Positions 16,880 through 25,460 are shown, numbered from the stretch's first letter. The stretch: DNA of 64,000 nucleotides from IOR16 sp963521065 (GCA_963521065.1 CAUQTI010000006.1:103755-167754); one strand, 5' to 3'. Numbers and translations are program-made. Notes: generated from the sequence alone by a model not told the origin.

Positions 16880-18146
16880 CTTAGAAAAATTGGCTGATGT
16901 ATATATTGAAGAAGGAATCATTACAGATATTACATCCCCCGGCGAAAGAAAAATTACTAGCGAATATCAGGAAATTTCAGCATCGGGGAAGTGGGTTGTG
17001 CCAGGTCTGATTGACCTTCACGTTCATTTTCGTGAACCGGGATATGAATATAAAGAAGACATTGCAAGCGGCTGTAAAGCCGCTGCAAAGGGTGGGTTTA
17101 CTACAGTTTGCCCTATGCCAAATACAAACCCTGCAATTGACAGCCCGGATAGGGTGGCGTTTATAGCCAAGAAAGCGGAAGAAGCGGGAAGTGTACGGGT
17201 ATTGCCGATTGGAGCAATTACACTGGGGCAAGACGGAAGTGAACTGTGTGATTTTGAGGCAATGAAAGCCGCATCTGGCTCTATTTTTGCACTGAGTGAG
17301 GATGGAAAGTCTGTCATGGATTCCCGCCTTATGAAGAAGGCGATGGAAAAGGCAAAAACATTGGATTTGCCGATTTTTTCCCACACGGAGGACATCGCAC
17401 TTGCAAAGGGTGGTGCAATGAATGAGGGAGAAACGGCACAAGCGGCAGGGATTGTGGGTATTCCGCCGGAAGCAGAGGAAATCATCGCAGCGAGGGACAT
17501 GCTTCTTGCAAAGAATACCGGATGTAAACTGCATCTTTGCCATATCAGCACAAAAGGGAGCGTAGAGCTGATTCGTCAGGCAAAACGGTATGGGATACCG
17601 GTTACCGCAGAAACGGCACCACATTATTTTACCTTGACAGAACAGGATGTTCTGCAAGGAAAAGACGGAGAGAAAAAGCCGCATCCAAATTGGAAAATGA
17701 ATCCGCCTTTGCGTTCAGAGGAAGATTGCACAGCAATTAGAAACGCGTTGCGGGATGGAACCATCGATGTAATCGCCACAGATCACGCACCCCATCACAG
17801 TGAAGAAAAGGAGAAATCTTTTTCTGAAGCACCGTTTGGCATTCTTGGGCTAGAAACAAGCTTTGCATTAAGCTATACCGCGCTGGTCAGAAGCGGAATT
17901 TTAACGCCAAAGGAATTGATTTTCAGAATGAGCACAACTCCTGCAAAAATTTTAGGAATTGACAGAGGTATCATTGAAGTAGGAAAGGCAGCCGACATTG
18001 CGATTATCGATGTAGAAAAGGAATATGAAATAGGCCTTGACTCTTTTGCCTCGAAGTCGAGAAATACACCGTTTATCGGGCGAAAAGTTTTTGGAGAGAT
18101 TTTCTGCACAATGGTTGACGGAAAGGTCGTTTACTCGTTACAATAG
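16833..18146 (+). CDS. pyrC: Dihydroorotase
   Basis: 437 residues. ATG 16833 gives the canonical start MKLCIRNGMVISPLNN and has GAAGGGAG at 16816-16823, so the 47-nt overlap with pyrI looks genuine. Motifs: LIDLHVHFREPG (metal-binding His-x-His), HTED, LHLCHIST and ATDHAPH. It cyclises N-carbamoyl-aspartate to dihydroorotate. Class I (about 430 residues), like Bacillus PyrC, not the shorter E. coli type. Confidence 0.96.
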   Translation: MKLCIRNGMVISPLNNLEKLADVYIEEGIITDITSPGERKITSEYQEISASGKWVVPGLIDLHVHFREPGYEYKEDIASGCKAAAKGGFTTVCPMPNTNPAIDSPDRVAFIAKKAEEAGSVRVLPIGAITLGQDGSELCDFEAMKAASGSIFALSEDGKSVMDSRLMKKAMEKAKTLDLPIFSHTEDIALAKGGAMNEGETAQAAGIVGIPPEAEEIIAARDMLLAKNTGCKLHLCHISTKGSVELIRQAKRYGIPVTAETAPHYFTLTEQDVLQGKDGEKKPHPNWKMNPPLRSEEDCTAIRNALRDGTIDVIATDHAPHHSEEKEKSFSEAPFGILGLETSFALSYTALVRSGILTPKELIFRMSTTPAKILGIDRGIIEVGKAADIAIIDVEKEYEIGLDSFASKSRNTPFIGRKVFGEIFCTMVDGKVVYSLQ

Positions 18147-18154
18147 GGAATAGG

Positions 18155-18259
18155 ACTGCCCCAAATACAAATTTGAAGAGGCAGTTTATTATAGATAAAA
18201 ATTGTGGAGAAAAAGGTTGAACTTCTTTCAACCTTACAACCAAGGGGTAATTCATTTGC
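18155..18259 (+). other. Tandem hairpins between pyrC and pyrF
   Basis: Three inverted repeats in a row: ACTGCC (18155-18160) / GGCAGT (18180-18185), followed by T-rich sequence; AAGGTTGAA (18213-18221) / TTCAACCTT (18227-18235), perfect; and GGGGTAA / TTGCCCC around 18244-18262. Only the first has a hint of a T tract, so partial termination or mRNA processing is more likely than a full stop. Confidence 0.5.
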
Positions 18260-18285
18260 CCCGATAACAGGAATGGAGATTGAAT

Positions 18286-19212
18286 ATGGTCGATTGTTTG
18301 TTGGAAAAAATAGCAGAAACGAAAAACCCAACGGTTGTGGGGCTGGATCCGTCTTATAAGATGATTCCAAATTTTATAAAGGAAGAGATGCTGCAGCGTT
18401 ACGGAAAAACACCGCAGGCCGTCGCAGAGATGTTTTTAGCGTTTAATAAAGCAATCATCGATCAGGTGTGGGATTTGATCCCAGCAGTAAAACCGCAGAT
18501 TGCCATGTACGAAAAGTACGGTGTTTGGGGGATTTCAGCTTATATTGACACAATTTTATACGCAAAGAAAAAAGGCCTTGTTATCATCGGAGACATTAAG
18601 CGGGGAGATATTTCTTCCACGGCAGAAGCGTATGCTTCACATATTGGCGGGGTAGAAATTGAAGATGAGACATTTGATCTTTGGAATGAAGACTATATCA
18701 CAGTAAATCCATATTTTGGAATTGATGGTATTGCTCCATTTTTAGAGCCTTGTATAAAGAAAGATAAAGGGATTTTCATTTTAGTTAAGACAAGCAATCC
18801 CGGAAGCGGAGAGCTGCAGGACAGATTGATCGACGGAGAACCGCTTTATTTTAGAGTTGCAGACCTTGTTGAAAAATGGGGTTCCCAAGCCATGGGGACA
18901 ATGGGATATAGTAAGGTAGGTGCTGTGGTCGGAGCAACGCATAAGGAGCAGGGAGCTGCGTTGCGCAATCGTATGCCTCATACGTTTTTCCTCGTGCCGG
19001 GTTATGGTGCACAGGGGGGGACCGGAGCAGATTTGAAAGGGTATTTTGACAAAGACGGATTGGGTGTCATTGTGAACTCCTCAAGGGGTATCATCGCGGC
19101 ATACCAAAAAGATATAGAGTTTTCCGATGAAAAAAATGTAGGAATTGAATTTGCCGAGGCCTCAAGAAAAGCAGTCATTGCCATGAAGAAAGATTTAGAG
19201 AACGCGGTATAG
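18286..19212 (+). CDS. pyrF: Orotidine 5'-phosphate decarboxylase (type 2)
   Basis: 308 residues. ATG 18286 has GGAG at 18275-18278 with 7-nt spacing and is chosen over TTG 18280. The active-site motif GDIKRGDISST and the length of about 300 residues identify the type 2 subfamily, not the 230-residue E. coli type. It decarboxylates OMP to UMP, the last step of the pathway. 12 bp before pyrK. Confidence 0.95.
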   Translation: MVDCLLEKIAETKNPTVVGLDPSYKMIPNFIKEEMLQRYGKTPQAVAEMFLAFNKAIIDQVWDLIPAVKPQIAMYEKYGVWGISAYIDTILYAKKKGLVIIGDIKRGDISSTAEAYASHIGGVEIEDETFDLWNEDYITVNPYFGIDGIAPFLEPCIKKDKGIFILVKTSNPGSGELQDRLIDGEPLYFRVADLVEKWGSQAMGTMGYSKVGAVVGATHKEQGAALRNRMPHTFFLVPGYGAQGGTGADLKGYFDKDGLGVIVNSSRGIIAAYQKDIEFSDEKNVGIEFAEASRKAVIAMKKDLENAV

Positions 19213-19224
19213 GGGGGAAGAACG

Positions 19225-20013
19225 ATGGAAAAGTACAGTTTACCGGCAAGAGTGCTGTCAAATGAGTGCATTGCTGAAAATGTGTATCAGCTTACCTTAG
19301 AGTGTGTTGATGCGGCACTTTGTGCAAAATGCGGACAGTTTATCAATTTATATATGAAGGATGCGTCCTTGCTGCTTCCCAGACCAATCAGCATCTGCTG
19401 GATTGACGGAGCAAAGTTGACGTTGGTGTATGGAGTGACCGGCAAAGGGACGAAAGAGCTTTCCGGTTATGCTTTCGGGGAGGTACTGCGCGTTTCCATG
19501 CCGCAAGGGAATGGCTATGACTTATCGGTTGTAGAAAAAGGGCAGACAGCGATGTTGGTCGGCGGCGGCATTGGTGTTCCTCCGCTTTTGGAACTGACAT
19601 ACCTTTTATCACAAAAAGGAGTAAAGGTAATTGCGGTAACCGGGTTTCAGAAGGAACCGTTCCTCATGAAGCCGCTCATTAAAGCGGGCGCTGATTTATA
19701 TGTAGCGACGGATGTGGGAAACTCCGGGTTTCGCGGAACCGTTTTGGATTTAATAAAACAGGAAAAGTTAAGTGCGGACGTATATTTTGCATGCGGGCCG
19801 AAACCGATGCTGAAAGCCTTGACGGAACATGTGCTACAGCAAGGTAAGGACATCCAGCTCTCTATGGAAGAACGTATGGGATGCGGATATGGTGCCTGTG
19901 TCGGGTGTTCTTGCAGCGTTCGTGATAAGCAGCAGGATATTGCGGTAAAAAAGAAAGTTTGCAAGGACGGGCCGGTATTTTGGGGAAGCGAGGTGATCTG
20001 GGATGAAAGATAA
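19225..20013 (+). CDS. pyrK: Dihydroorotate dehydrogenase electron-transfer subunit
   Basis: 262 residues, ATG with AGGGGGGAAG. FAD-binding segment LLPRPISICW (Arg-Pro-x-Ser), NAD-binding GGGIGVPPLLEL, and C-terminal [2Fe-2S] cysteines in MGCGYGACVGCSCSV plus a later Cys. It passes electrons from the PyrD FMN to NAD+. Its presence shows that the dehydrogenase is class 1B. Overlaps pyrD by 11 nt. Confidence 0.95.
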   Translation: MEKYSLPARVLSNECIAENVYQLTLECVDAALCAKCGQFINLYMKDASLLLPRPISICWIDGAKLTLVYGVTGKGTKELSGYAFGEVLRVSMPQGNGYDLSVVEKGQTAMLVGGGIGVPPLLELTYLLSQKGVKVIAVTGFQKEPFLMKPLIKAGADLYVATDVGNSGFRGTVLDLIKQEKLSADVYFACGPKPMLKALTEHVLQQGKDIQLSMEERMGCGYGACVGCSCSVRDKQQDIAVKKKVCKDGPVFWGSEVIWDER

Positions 20014-20959
20014 CCAAGCGATGCAGATTGAAGCGGCGAACGGCGAACATCAAGAGTTAGACCTTCGTGTGACGATTGCCGGAGTGGAATGGAAAAATCC
20101 CATTACAACGGCTTCCGGGACTTTTTCGGCAAGAGAAAGCAGTGCCTTTTATGATTTAAGCAACTTGGGAGCGGTAACGACGAAAGGCGTTTCCGATGTA
20201 CCGTGGGAAGGCAACCCTACCCCACGCATTGCGGAAACTTACGGCGGTATGCTCAACGCGGTCGGACTTCAAAACCCGGGTGTGGAAGCTTTTATCAGTG
20301 AAGAAATCCCTTTTATAAAGCGGTATGACACGAAGCTCATTGCTAACGTTGCGGGACATACACAGCAGGAGTACTGCCGTACTGTAGAACGGTTAAATGA
20401 GACAGATGTAGATATGCTGGAAATCAATATTTCCTGCCCGAATGTAAAGGAAGGCGGAATTGGATTTGGAACAGACGTCAAAATGGCGGCGGACGTAACG
20501 AAAGCGGTGCGTGCACTTACAAAGAAGCCTGTGATTATAAAACTCACACCAAACGTGACCAACATTTCAGAGATTGCAAGAGCCGTAGAGTCAGAAGGCG
20601 CAGATGCCGTGTCTTTGATTAATACGTTATTAGGAATGCGCATTGACGTGCGGCGCGGAAAAACCATCCTTGCAAATCGAACGGGAGGACTATCGGGGCC
20701 TGCTGTGAAACCGATTGCAGTTCGTATGGTTTACGAGGTTCGCCGGGCTGTTTCAATTCCAATTATCGGACTAGGCGGCATAATGACCGGAGAGGACGCA
20801 GCGGAATTTTTGATGGCTGGAGCGGATGCTGTGGCAGTCGGAACAGCCGCTTTAATTCGGCCGGAGGCACCGGTAGAAATATTAGAAGAACTCAAGAGCT
20901 ATATGAGAGAAATGGGATTTCATAGCATAAAAGACATTCAAAATGCTTTTTGCGGTTAA
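20003..20959 (+). CDS. pyrD: Dihydroorotate dehydrogenase B catalytic subunit
   Basis: 318 residues, ATG inside the end of pyrK. ITTASGTF binds FMN and INISCPNVKEGG contains the catalytic Cys of classes 1A/1B. IGLGGI and AVGTAAL form the phosphate site. Oxidises dihydroorotate to orotate in the cytoplasm as a PyrD2K2 complex. The first 20 residues are longer than usual, but the internal candidates have poorer ribosome sites. Confidence 0.96.
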   Translation: MKDNQAMQIEAANGEHQELDLRVTIAGVEWKNPITTASGTFSARESSAFYDLSNLGAVTTKGVSDVPWEGNPTPRIAETYGGMLNAVGLQNPGVEAFISEEIPFIKRYDTKLIANVAGHTQQEYCRTVERLNETDVDMLEINISCPNVKEGGIGFGTDVKMAADVTKAVRALTKKPVIIKLTPNVTNISEIARAVESEGADAVSLINTLLGMRIDVRRGKTILANRTGGLSGPAVKPIAVRMVYEVRRAVSIPIIGLGGIMTGEDAAEFLMAGADAVAVGTAALIRPEAPVEILEELKSYMREMGFHSIKDIQNAFCG

Positions 20960-20983
20960 TTTACGGTTAAAAGGGAGAAGAAG

Positions 20984-21670
20984 ATGGACTATAAAAAAAG
21001 CTTTATCGAATTCATGGTGGATTCCGGTGTGCTGACTTTTGGAGATTTTATAACGAAAAGCGGAAGAAAAACACCGTATTTTATTAATACAGGAAATTAT
21101 AAGACCGGTGAACAGGCCGCGAAGCTTGGACAATTTTATGCCAGATGCATTGAGGAAAATTGTAAGCAGGGACACATTTCCAGAGATATTACAGCTTTGT
21201 TTGGACCGGCGTATAAAGGCATTCCTCTGGCTGTGGCAGCTTCCATCGCATTGGCGCAGGAATTCCAACAGAATGTGAATTATTGCTTTAACCGCAAGGA
21301 AGTAAAGGACCACGGTGAAGGCGGCAATATGGTGGGATACCACTTACAAGACGGTGATAAGCTCTTGATTGTGGAAGATGTCATCACAGCAGGAACCGCG
21401 GTCAGAGAATGCTTTCCTTTATTGAAAGCCGAAGCAGATGTCAAAATAGAGGGCTTAATTATTTCCGTCGATCGGATGGAAAAAGGAAGCGGAAATAAGA
21501 CGGCAATTCAAGAGATTGAAGAGGAATTTGGAATTAAGACCTTCCCTATCGTAACCGTGCGAGAAATCATAGATACGCTGTATAATGTAGAAGTGAATGG
21601 AAAAGTATATATTGATCGCCAAATGAAAGAAAGAATGGAAGACTATTTACAAGAGTACTGCGTGAAATAG
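20984..21670 (+). CDS. pyrE: Orotate phosphoribosyltransferase
   Basis: 228 residues, ATG with AAGGGAG. PRPP-binding motif LLIVEDVITAGTAVRE and FNRKEVKDHGEGG loop. Forms OMP from orotate and PRPP. Completes the cluster; only carAB and pyrR are missing. No terminator was seen directly after it; the next is after the YjfB-like gene at 21949. Confidence 0.96.
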   Translation: MDYKKSFIEFMVDSGVLTFGDFITKSGRKTPYFINTGNYKTGEQAAKLGQFYARCIEENCKQGHISRDITALFGPAYKGIPLAVAASIALAQEFQQNVNYCFNRKEVKDHGEGGNMVGYHLQDGDKLLIVEDVITAGTAVRECFPLLKAEADVKIEGLIISVDRMEKGSGNKTAIQEIEEEFGIKTFPIVTVREIIDTLYNVEVNGKVYIDRQMKERMEDYLQEYCVK

Positions 21671-21754
21671 GCGAGAAAAGAATTGAACTGTTAAAAGACA
21701 GCTGATATACTAAAGTATCAGTTGTTATATTTGCGCAGAAAGGGGTGTGATTGT

Positions 21755-21943
21755 ATGGAACTGTCTTCTTTTATGGCAATGAACCTGCAGAGCTTGCAGC
21801 AAACTGTTGCGATGACAAACTTGAATCGCGCAATGCAGGTAGAAACAGAAGGTGCGATGAGCCTGATTCAAAGTATGGAGCAGGCAAATCCGCAGCAAAG
21901 CTTGAATCCTGCGCTCGGAATGCGGTTGGACACGCATGCATAA
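21755..21943 (+). CDS. YjfB-like putative motility protein
   Basis: 62 residues, ATG with AAGGGG about 9 nt upstream. The Met-rich helix (QSLQQTVAMTNLNRAMQVE) and tail NPALGMRLDTHA match the short YjfB family, which in Bacillus subtilis is under the flagellar sigma factor. The upstream sequence has GCTGATAT (21701-21708), 7 of 8 to the sigma-28 -10, but no matching -35. The molecular function is unknown. It sits alone between pyrE and a terminator. Confidence 0.7.
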   Translation: MELSSFMAMNLQSLQQTVAMTNLNRAMQVETEGAMSLIQSMEQANPQQSLNPALGMRLDTHA

Positions 21944-21948
21944 CATCT

Positions 21949-21980
21949 AAAAAATGCTCACTATACAGTGGGCATTTTTT
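21949..21980. terminator. Intrinsic terminator after the YjfB-like gene
   Basis: AAAAAATGCTCACT / AGTGGGCATTTTTT hairpin with a 4-nt loop. It is near-symmetric, so it can also stop leftward transcription of the Cys-rich gene. Confidence 0.88.
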
Positions 21981-21998
21981 ATCGGGATAAAAAAAAGA

Positions 21999-22322
21999 TT
22001 AGCTTTGTTTTTTTATTAATTCTACTAAATCATTAAATTTACTCATAATATAACCGTAATTATCTTTTTTATGGGGTACAAGACAATTACTGCAGTCCTT
22101 GAATCCATGTTCAGAATATTTGTAATTTCCTCCGCACTTTGTACCTAATGCATAGAGCGGACAATAGCAAAAAAGACAATTAAATTCATCTGGATTTTTT
22201 GTCTGATGACAGGGGAAAAATTCACAGGATTTATGGTTAAAAAAGGAATAATTTTTGCCGCGCCACGCTTCTTTTCCCATTTGATCTGATTTTTCTTTTT
22301 TTTCTTCAATTATTTCTGACAT
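21999..22322 (-). CDS. Cysteine-rich small-domain protein
   Basis: 107 residues. ATG 22322 is chosen because GTGAGG lies about 8 nt upstream; a longer TTG form begins at 22343. About nine Cys are visible, including SCEFFPCH, CLFCYCPLY, TKCGG and DCSNC. This resembles the small Cys-rich domain (zf-like) family, found alone or attached to cobalamin-synthesis proteins, and probably binds metal or a cluster. The N-terminus is charged. No signal peptide. Own promoter upstream. Confidence 0.65.
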   Translation of the reverse strand: MSEIIEEKKEKSDQMGKEAWRGKNYSFFNHKSCEFFPCHQTKNPDEFNCLFCYCPLYALGTKCGGNYKYSEHGFKDCSNCLVPHKKDNYGYIMSKFNDLVELIKKQS

Positions 22323-22383
22323 TGTAAATACCTCACTAATCAATAAAAAAATAGGGGCTTGTCCCCGTTTGCTTTATAATGAA

Positions 22384-22412
22384 ATCATATCAGCCGCAAG
22401 AAAATATGTCAA
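22384..22412 (-). promoter_or_regulatory. Promoter of the Cys-rich gene
   Basis: On the minus strand TTGACA (22412-22407), 17-nt spacer, TATGAT (22389-22384). The -35 is half of a perfect 14-bp palindrome, ATGTCAATTGACAT (22406-22419), a possible repressor site. The rest of the 22323-22603 gap holds a 9-bp GC-rich hairpin (22435-22443/22454-22462) and the mntP promoter region. Confidence 0.65.
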
Positions 22413-22548
22413 TTGACATGTGAAAAAAGAAATTGCCGGCTGCAAGAAAGTCAGCAGCCGGCGAAAGAAGGAGGAATTGAAAGTAGATTCTTGGGGTATA
22501 ATTGGAAACACTTGTATAAAAAATCTAGGAATGTTTGATAATTTAGTT

Positions 22549-22569
22549 TATAATATGGTGGTATCACCA
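22549..22569 (+). promoter_or_regulatory. mntP -10 region with adjoining inverted repeat
   Basis: TATAAT at 22549-22554 followed by TGGTG-gtat-CACCA (22556-22569), a possible operator. No good -35 was found and no yybP-ykoY manganese riboswitch pattern was recognised before mntP. Confidence 0.4.
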
Positions 22570-22603
22570 AAAATGTGAGATATAAAATGCACAGGAGTAA
22601 AAA

Positions 22604-23167
22604 ATGAATTTATTGGGATTATTTCTTATAGCTGTGGGCTTATCCATGGATGCCTTTGCGGTTGCTGTATGCAAAGGGTTATCTATGCGGCAGCTGCGAT
22701 GGAGAAATGCTTTTATTATTTCGTTTTATTTTGCATTGTTCCAAGCGCTTATGCCTTTAATTGGATACTATATCGGAGTACAGTTCAGTGAACATATCGT
22801 ACAGGTGGACCACTGGATTGCATTTGTTCTTTTGAGCCTGATTGGCGGAAATATGATTTTAGAGTCCAGAAACAAGCAAGCCGTCGTTGATGACCGGATG
22901 AATTTTTCACATCTATTTGTGCTTGCCGTTGCAACGAGTATTGATGCACTTGCGATTGGAGTAACCTTTGCATTTTTAAAAGTAAATATTTTTGAAGCGG
23001 TATGTCAGATTGGATTGATTACCTTTTTTGTCTCGGTGTTTGGAGTAAAAATAGGAACACTGTTCGGAGCAAAATATAAGTCAAAGGCAGAGTTGGCTGG
23101 AGGGATGATTTTAATCCTCATGGGTATTAAAATTTTATTGGAGCATTTGGGGCTGATTTCCTTTTGA
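22604..23167 (+). CDS. mntP: Manganese efflux pump MntP
   Basis: 187 residues, ATG with AGGAG. Six hydrophobic segments in two repeated halves. The conserved acidic/Asp motifs SMDAFAVAVCKG (first half) and TSIDALAIGVTF (second half) are diagnostic of MntP (formerly DUF204). Exports Mn2+ across the cytoplasmic membrane. The start MNLLGLFLIAVGLSMD is typical. Confidence 0.93.
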   Translation: MNLLGLFLIAVGLSMDAFAVAVCKGLSMRQLRWRNAFIISFYFALFQALMPLIGYYIGVQFSEHIVQVDHWIAFVLLSLIGGNMILESRNKQAVVDDRMNFSHLFVLAVATSIDALAIGVTFAFLKVNIFEAVCQIGLITFFVSVFGVKIGTLFGAKYKSKAELAGGMILILMGIKILLEHLGLISF

Positions 23168-23266
23168 GGAAGTGAGTTCGATGAAATAGATAACTGTTTG
23201 ATTCAAAGCAGTTTGAAGACAAACATTGCTGCTTTAGCAGAAAGAAAAAGAAAGGAATGAGTTGAT

Positions 23267-23716
23267 ATGGCATTACGTAACATAGTACTGGACGGCGATC
23301 CGATTTTGAAAAAAAAATGCCGCATGGTGGAACGGGTAGATGACCGGATTCGTGAAATTTTGAATGATATGGCGGAGACGATGTACCATGCAGAAAACGG
23401 AGCGGGTTTAGCGGCCAGCCAGGTCGGGATATTGAAAAGACTTGTCGTAATTGATATGGGGAGTGGGCTTTTAAAGCTGGTAAATCCAGAAATTATTACG
23501 GAGAAGGGGTCACAGGAAGTCGTGGAAGGCTGCCTTAGCTTTCCGGGGCAGTACGGAAGATTGATTCGCCCGAGAAGGGTAAAAATAAAGGCGCTCGACG
23601 AAAACGGGGAAGAAGTTGTTTTAGAAGGAGAGGGCGATATGGCAAAAGCATTTTGCCATGAAATCGACCATTTAGACGGTATCGTCTTTATAGAAAAAGT
23701 AAAGGAATGGCTTTAG
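23267..23716 (+). CDS. def: Peptide deformylase
   Basis: 149 residues, ATG with AAAGGAATG upstream. All three motifs: GAGLAASQVGI, EGCLS (Cys metal ligand) and HEIDHLDG (two His ligands and catalytic Glu). Removes the formyl group from nascent N-termini. Short class I form. It stands alone, not beside fmt. Confidence 0.96.
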   Translation: MALRNIVLDGDPILKKKCRMVERVDDRIREILNDMAETMYHAENGAGLAASQVGILKRLVVIDMGSGLLKLVNPEIITEKGSQEVVEGCLSFPGQYGRLIRPRRVKIKALDENGEEVVLEGEGDMAKAFCHEIDHLDGIVFIEKVKEWL

Positions 23717-23740
23717 AAGGTCATTTGATAAAAAAGAAGA

Positions 23741-23787
23741 AGAAAATCCGGTAAAAATCAGCACATGATTCTTACCGGATTTTCTTT
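23741..23787 (+). terminator. Intrinsic terminator after def
   Basis: AGAAAATCCGGTAA pairs with TTACCGGATTTTCT, extended inward by AATCA/TGATT across one mismatch, followed by TTTT. Confidence 0.92.
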
Positions 23788-23819
23788 TGAGGACGTCACC
23801 TGTTTTCGTAAAAAAGGAG

Positions 23820-23848
23820 TTGACAAAAAGGTTAATATTAATTAATAT
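23820..23848 (+). promoter_or_regulatory. Promoter of padR-DUF2812
   Basis: TTGACA (23820-23825), 17-nt spacer, TAATAT (23843-23848). Confidence 0.65.
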
Positions 23849-23860
23849 TATGCCATACGA

Positions 23861-23894
23861 TATATCGCGACGCATAATAGTGCGCCGCGATATA
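23861..23894. promoter_or_regulatory. 34-bp interrupted palindrome, probable PadR operator
   Basis: TATATCGCG (23861-23869) and CGCGATATA (23886-23894) are perfect inverted arms; inside them CGCA (23871-23874) and TGCG (23881-23884) pair as well. The element covers the predicted transcription start of padR, suiting autorepression. A 5' UTR hairpin is the alternative. Confidence 0.6.
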
Positions 23895-23932
23895 AATACT
23901 TTATGGGACTGTGTAAACAGGAGGAAAAGAAA

Positions 23933-24247
23933 ATGCCGTATACGGGAGCGCCGATGACAGAAGCAATGTACTATGTTCTGGTAGCACTATTAAATCCAGC
24001 GCATGGATATCAGCTGATGAATGAGGTATTAGAGGTATCAAAGGGAAGAGTGCATATGGGCCCGGGCACTTTATACGGTGTGCTTTCGAGGATGCAGAAG
24101 GAGGGCTTGATTGTGCTTTCACAGGACGATGGAAGGAGAAAGACCTATTGCATTACAACAGAGGGAAAGCAAGCCTTAAAGGGAGAATATAAGCGCTTAA
24201 AGGCATTACTTGCAGATGGAGCGGAGGTTGAAAATGTGGAAGAATAA
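23933..24247 (+). CDS. PadR-family transcriptional regulator
   Basis: 104 residues. ATG 23933 has AGGAGG at 23919-23924 and is preferred to ATG 23903. Winged-helix pattern with LNPAHGYQLMNEV, then GPGTLYGVLSRMQKEGLI (recognition helix) and the KTYCITTEGKQAL wing: PadR group 2, short form. It overlaps the DUF2812 gene by 14 nt, a common pairing in Firmicutes where PadR represses its own two-gene operon. The effector is unknown. Confidence 0.92.
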   Translation: MPYTGAPMTEAMYYVLVALLNPAHGYQLMNEVLEVSKGRVHMGPGTLYGVLSRMQKEGLIVLSQDDGRRKTYCITTEGKQALKGEYKRLKALLADGAEVENVEE

Positions 24248-25460
24248 GAAAACAATGGCGTATCGGATTCGCCCCAGTGATGTGTATCGGATTGGTGAGC
24301 ATGAGAGCTGGTTTACAGATATGGCAAAGAACGGGCTACATTTAGAGAAGATGGGAGTAGGCCTTGCACATTTTCGAAAGGGGACTCCAAAAGCGATGCG
24401 ATATCGGATTGACTTGTTCCCGGGAATGGAAGATCCGCTGGGAGAACACCAAAAGGATTTTTATAGACAATATGGATGGGAGTATGTGCTGCGGTACGGA
24501 AATTTTTGTGTGTATCGATCCCCGGAATCGGAAAATGCGCCGGAGCTGCACACGGACCCGCAAGAGCAAGCGTATGCATTAAACAGATTGGAAAAATCCC
24601 TACGGAATGTAACGCTGTTTATTGGATTTATGATTCTGATGATCATCGGGATGTTTTTTGGGATATGGAAGCTGTCAGATTCTTTTGTACTCGATTTGAT
24701 GGAAGGAACCGTATTACAGCAGGTTACGCTTGTGGCGTTAGAGCTGTATGTATTGTTATCCAGCCTGCAGTCTTGGTTTTCTCTTCGAAATCTGTGCAAC
24801 GAATTAAAAAAAGGAAATGCAATCAATCACCATGCAACGTGGAGAAAGAGCAGATATTCCCGTTACATTGCCACTTTTTTTATTCTTCTTGCAGGGGGGA
24901 TTACTATTTCGATTCCAGTGCTGCAGCTGACACAAAATACAGAGCAAACCTTACCTGTTGTTTTGGAAACGACGATTCCTGTCGTGCGCCTTTCTGAAAT
25001 CGAGCAAGACGCGCGTTTGAGAAGAGCGGAGGGACAAGCTTCTTACGGAGAAGTTGATTTACAAAATTATTATCGTTCAGAATGGGCGCTGCTCGCCAGA
25101 AAAAATTATGAAAGCAGCGAACATGGGCTTGTTTATGAAGAAAATTGGAAGGATGGGAGCGGTACCTATTCTCCCAGCATACATTCAAGAATGCTGGAGC
25201 TGCGGTTCTCACAGCTGGTTCAGCCATTGGCAGAGGACATGATTGCGCATTATGGCAATCCACAAGAGCTTGCATATCGAAACGAAGCCTTTGAAGTGTG
25301 GGAGGATGACCGCTTTGATTTCCTCTCCGTTCATACAGCCGATGCAAGCATCCAAGTGTGTGCCACAAAAGACAATCAGGTGATTTTTTTAAGTTATTAT
25401 GGGTATGTGGAGCCTGAAAAAATTATTAATATACTGGCAGAAAAGCTTAAAACCACATGA
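24234..25460 (+). CDS. DUF2812 domain membrane protein
   Basis: 408 residues. ATG 24234 follows CGGAGG by 7 nt; an upstream ATG at 24210 lacks a ribosome site. The N-terminal 120 residues (YRIRPSDVYRIGEHESWFTDMA, GLHLEKMG, YRIDLFP, WEYVLRYGNFCVYR) match DUF2812. Three hydrophobic segments at about 130-150, 165-185 and 210-230 anchor it, leaving a C-terminal domain of about 180 residues outside. Function unknown; partners with PadR. Its last 14 nt overlap the convergent thioesterase gene. Confidence 0.8.
   Translation: MWKNKKTMAYRIRPSDVYRIGEHESWFTDMAKNGLHLEKMGVGLAHFRKGTPKAMRYRIDLFPGMEDPLGEHQKDFYRQYGWEYVLRYGNFCVYRSPESENAPELHTDPQEQAYALNRLEKSLRNVTLFIGFMILMIIGMFFGIWKLSDSFVLDLMEGTVLQQVTLVALELYVLLSSLQSWFSLRNLCNELKKGNAINHHATWRKSRYSRYIATFFILLAGGITISIPVLQLTQNTEQTLPVVLETTIPVVRLSEIEQDARLRRAEGQASYGEVDLQNYYRSEWALLARKNYESSEHGLVYEENWKDGSGTYSPSIHSRMLELRFSQLVQPLAEDMIAHYGNPQELAYRNEAFEVWEDDRFDFLSVHTADASIQVCATKDNQVIFLSYYGYVEPEKIINILAEKLKTT

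Noticed and set aside
16977..17684. Long antisense frame opposite pyrC (235 codons)
   Set aside because: It lies wholly within pyrC, is Cys-rich without family motifs and has no ribosome site; it is a codon-bias shadow.
21682..21708. Sigma-28 promoter for the YjfB-like gene
   Set aside because: GCTGATAT fits the -10, but no TAAA-like -35 exists at 14-16 nt; kept only as a remark in the gene entry.
22435..22462. GC-rich 9-bp hairpin as a terminator
   Set aside because: No T run on the plus side and only a broken one on the minus side, and no gene ends nearby in the matching direction.
22478..22577. Short frame after AAGGAGG upstream of mntP (TTG start, about 33 codons)
   Set aside because: Spacing from the ribosome site to TTG is only 2 nt, it runs across the mntP -10, and the peptide has no recognisable pattern.
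22344..22603. yybP-ykoY manganese riboswitch before mntP
   Set aside because: None of its conserved elements could be found in the 260 bp before the gene.
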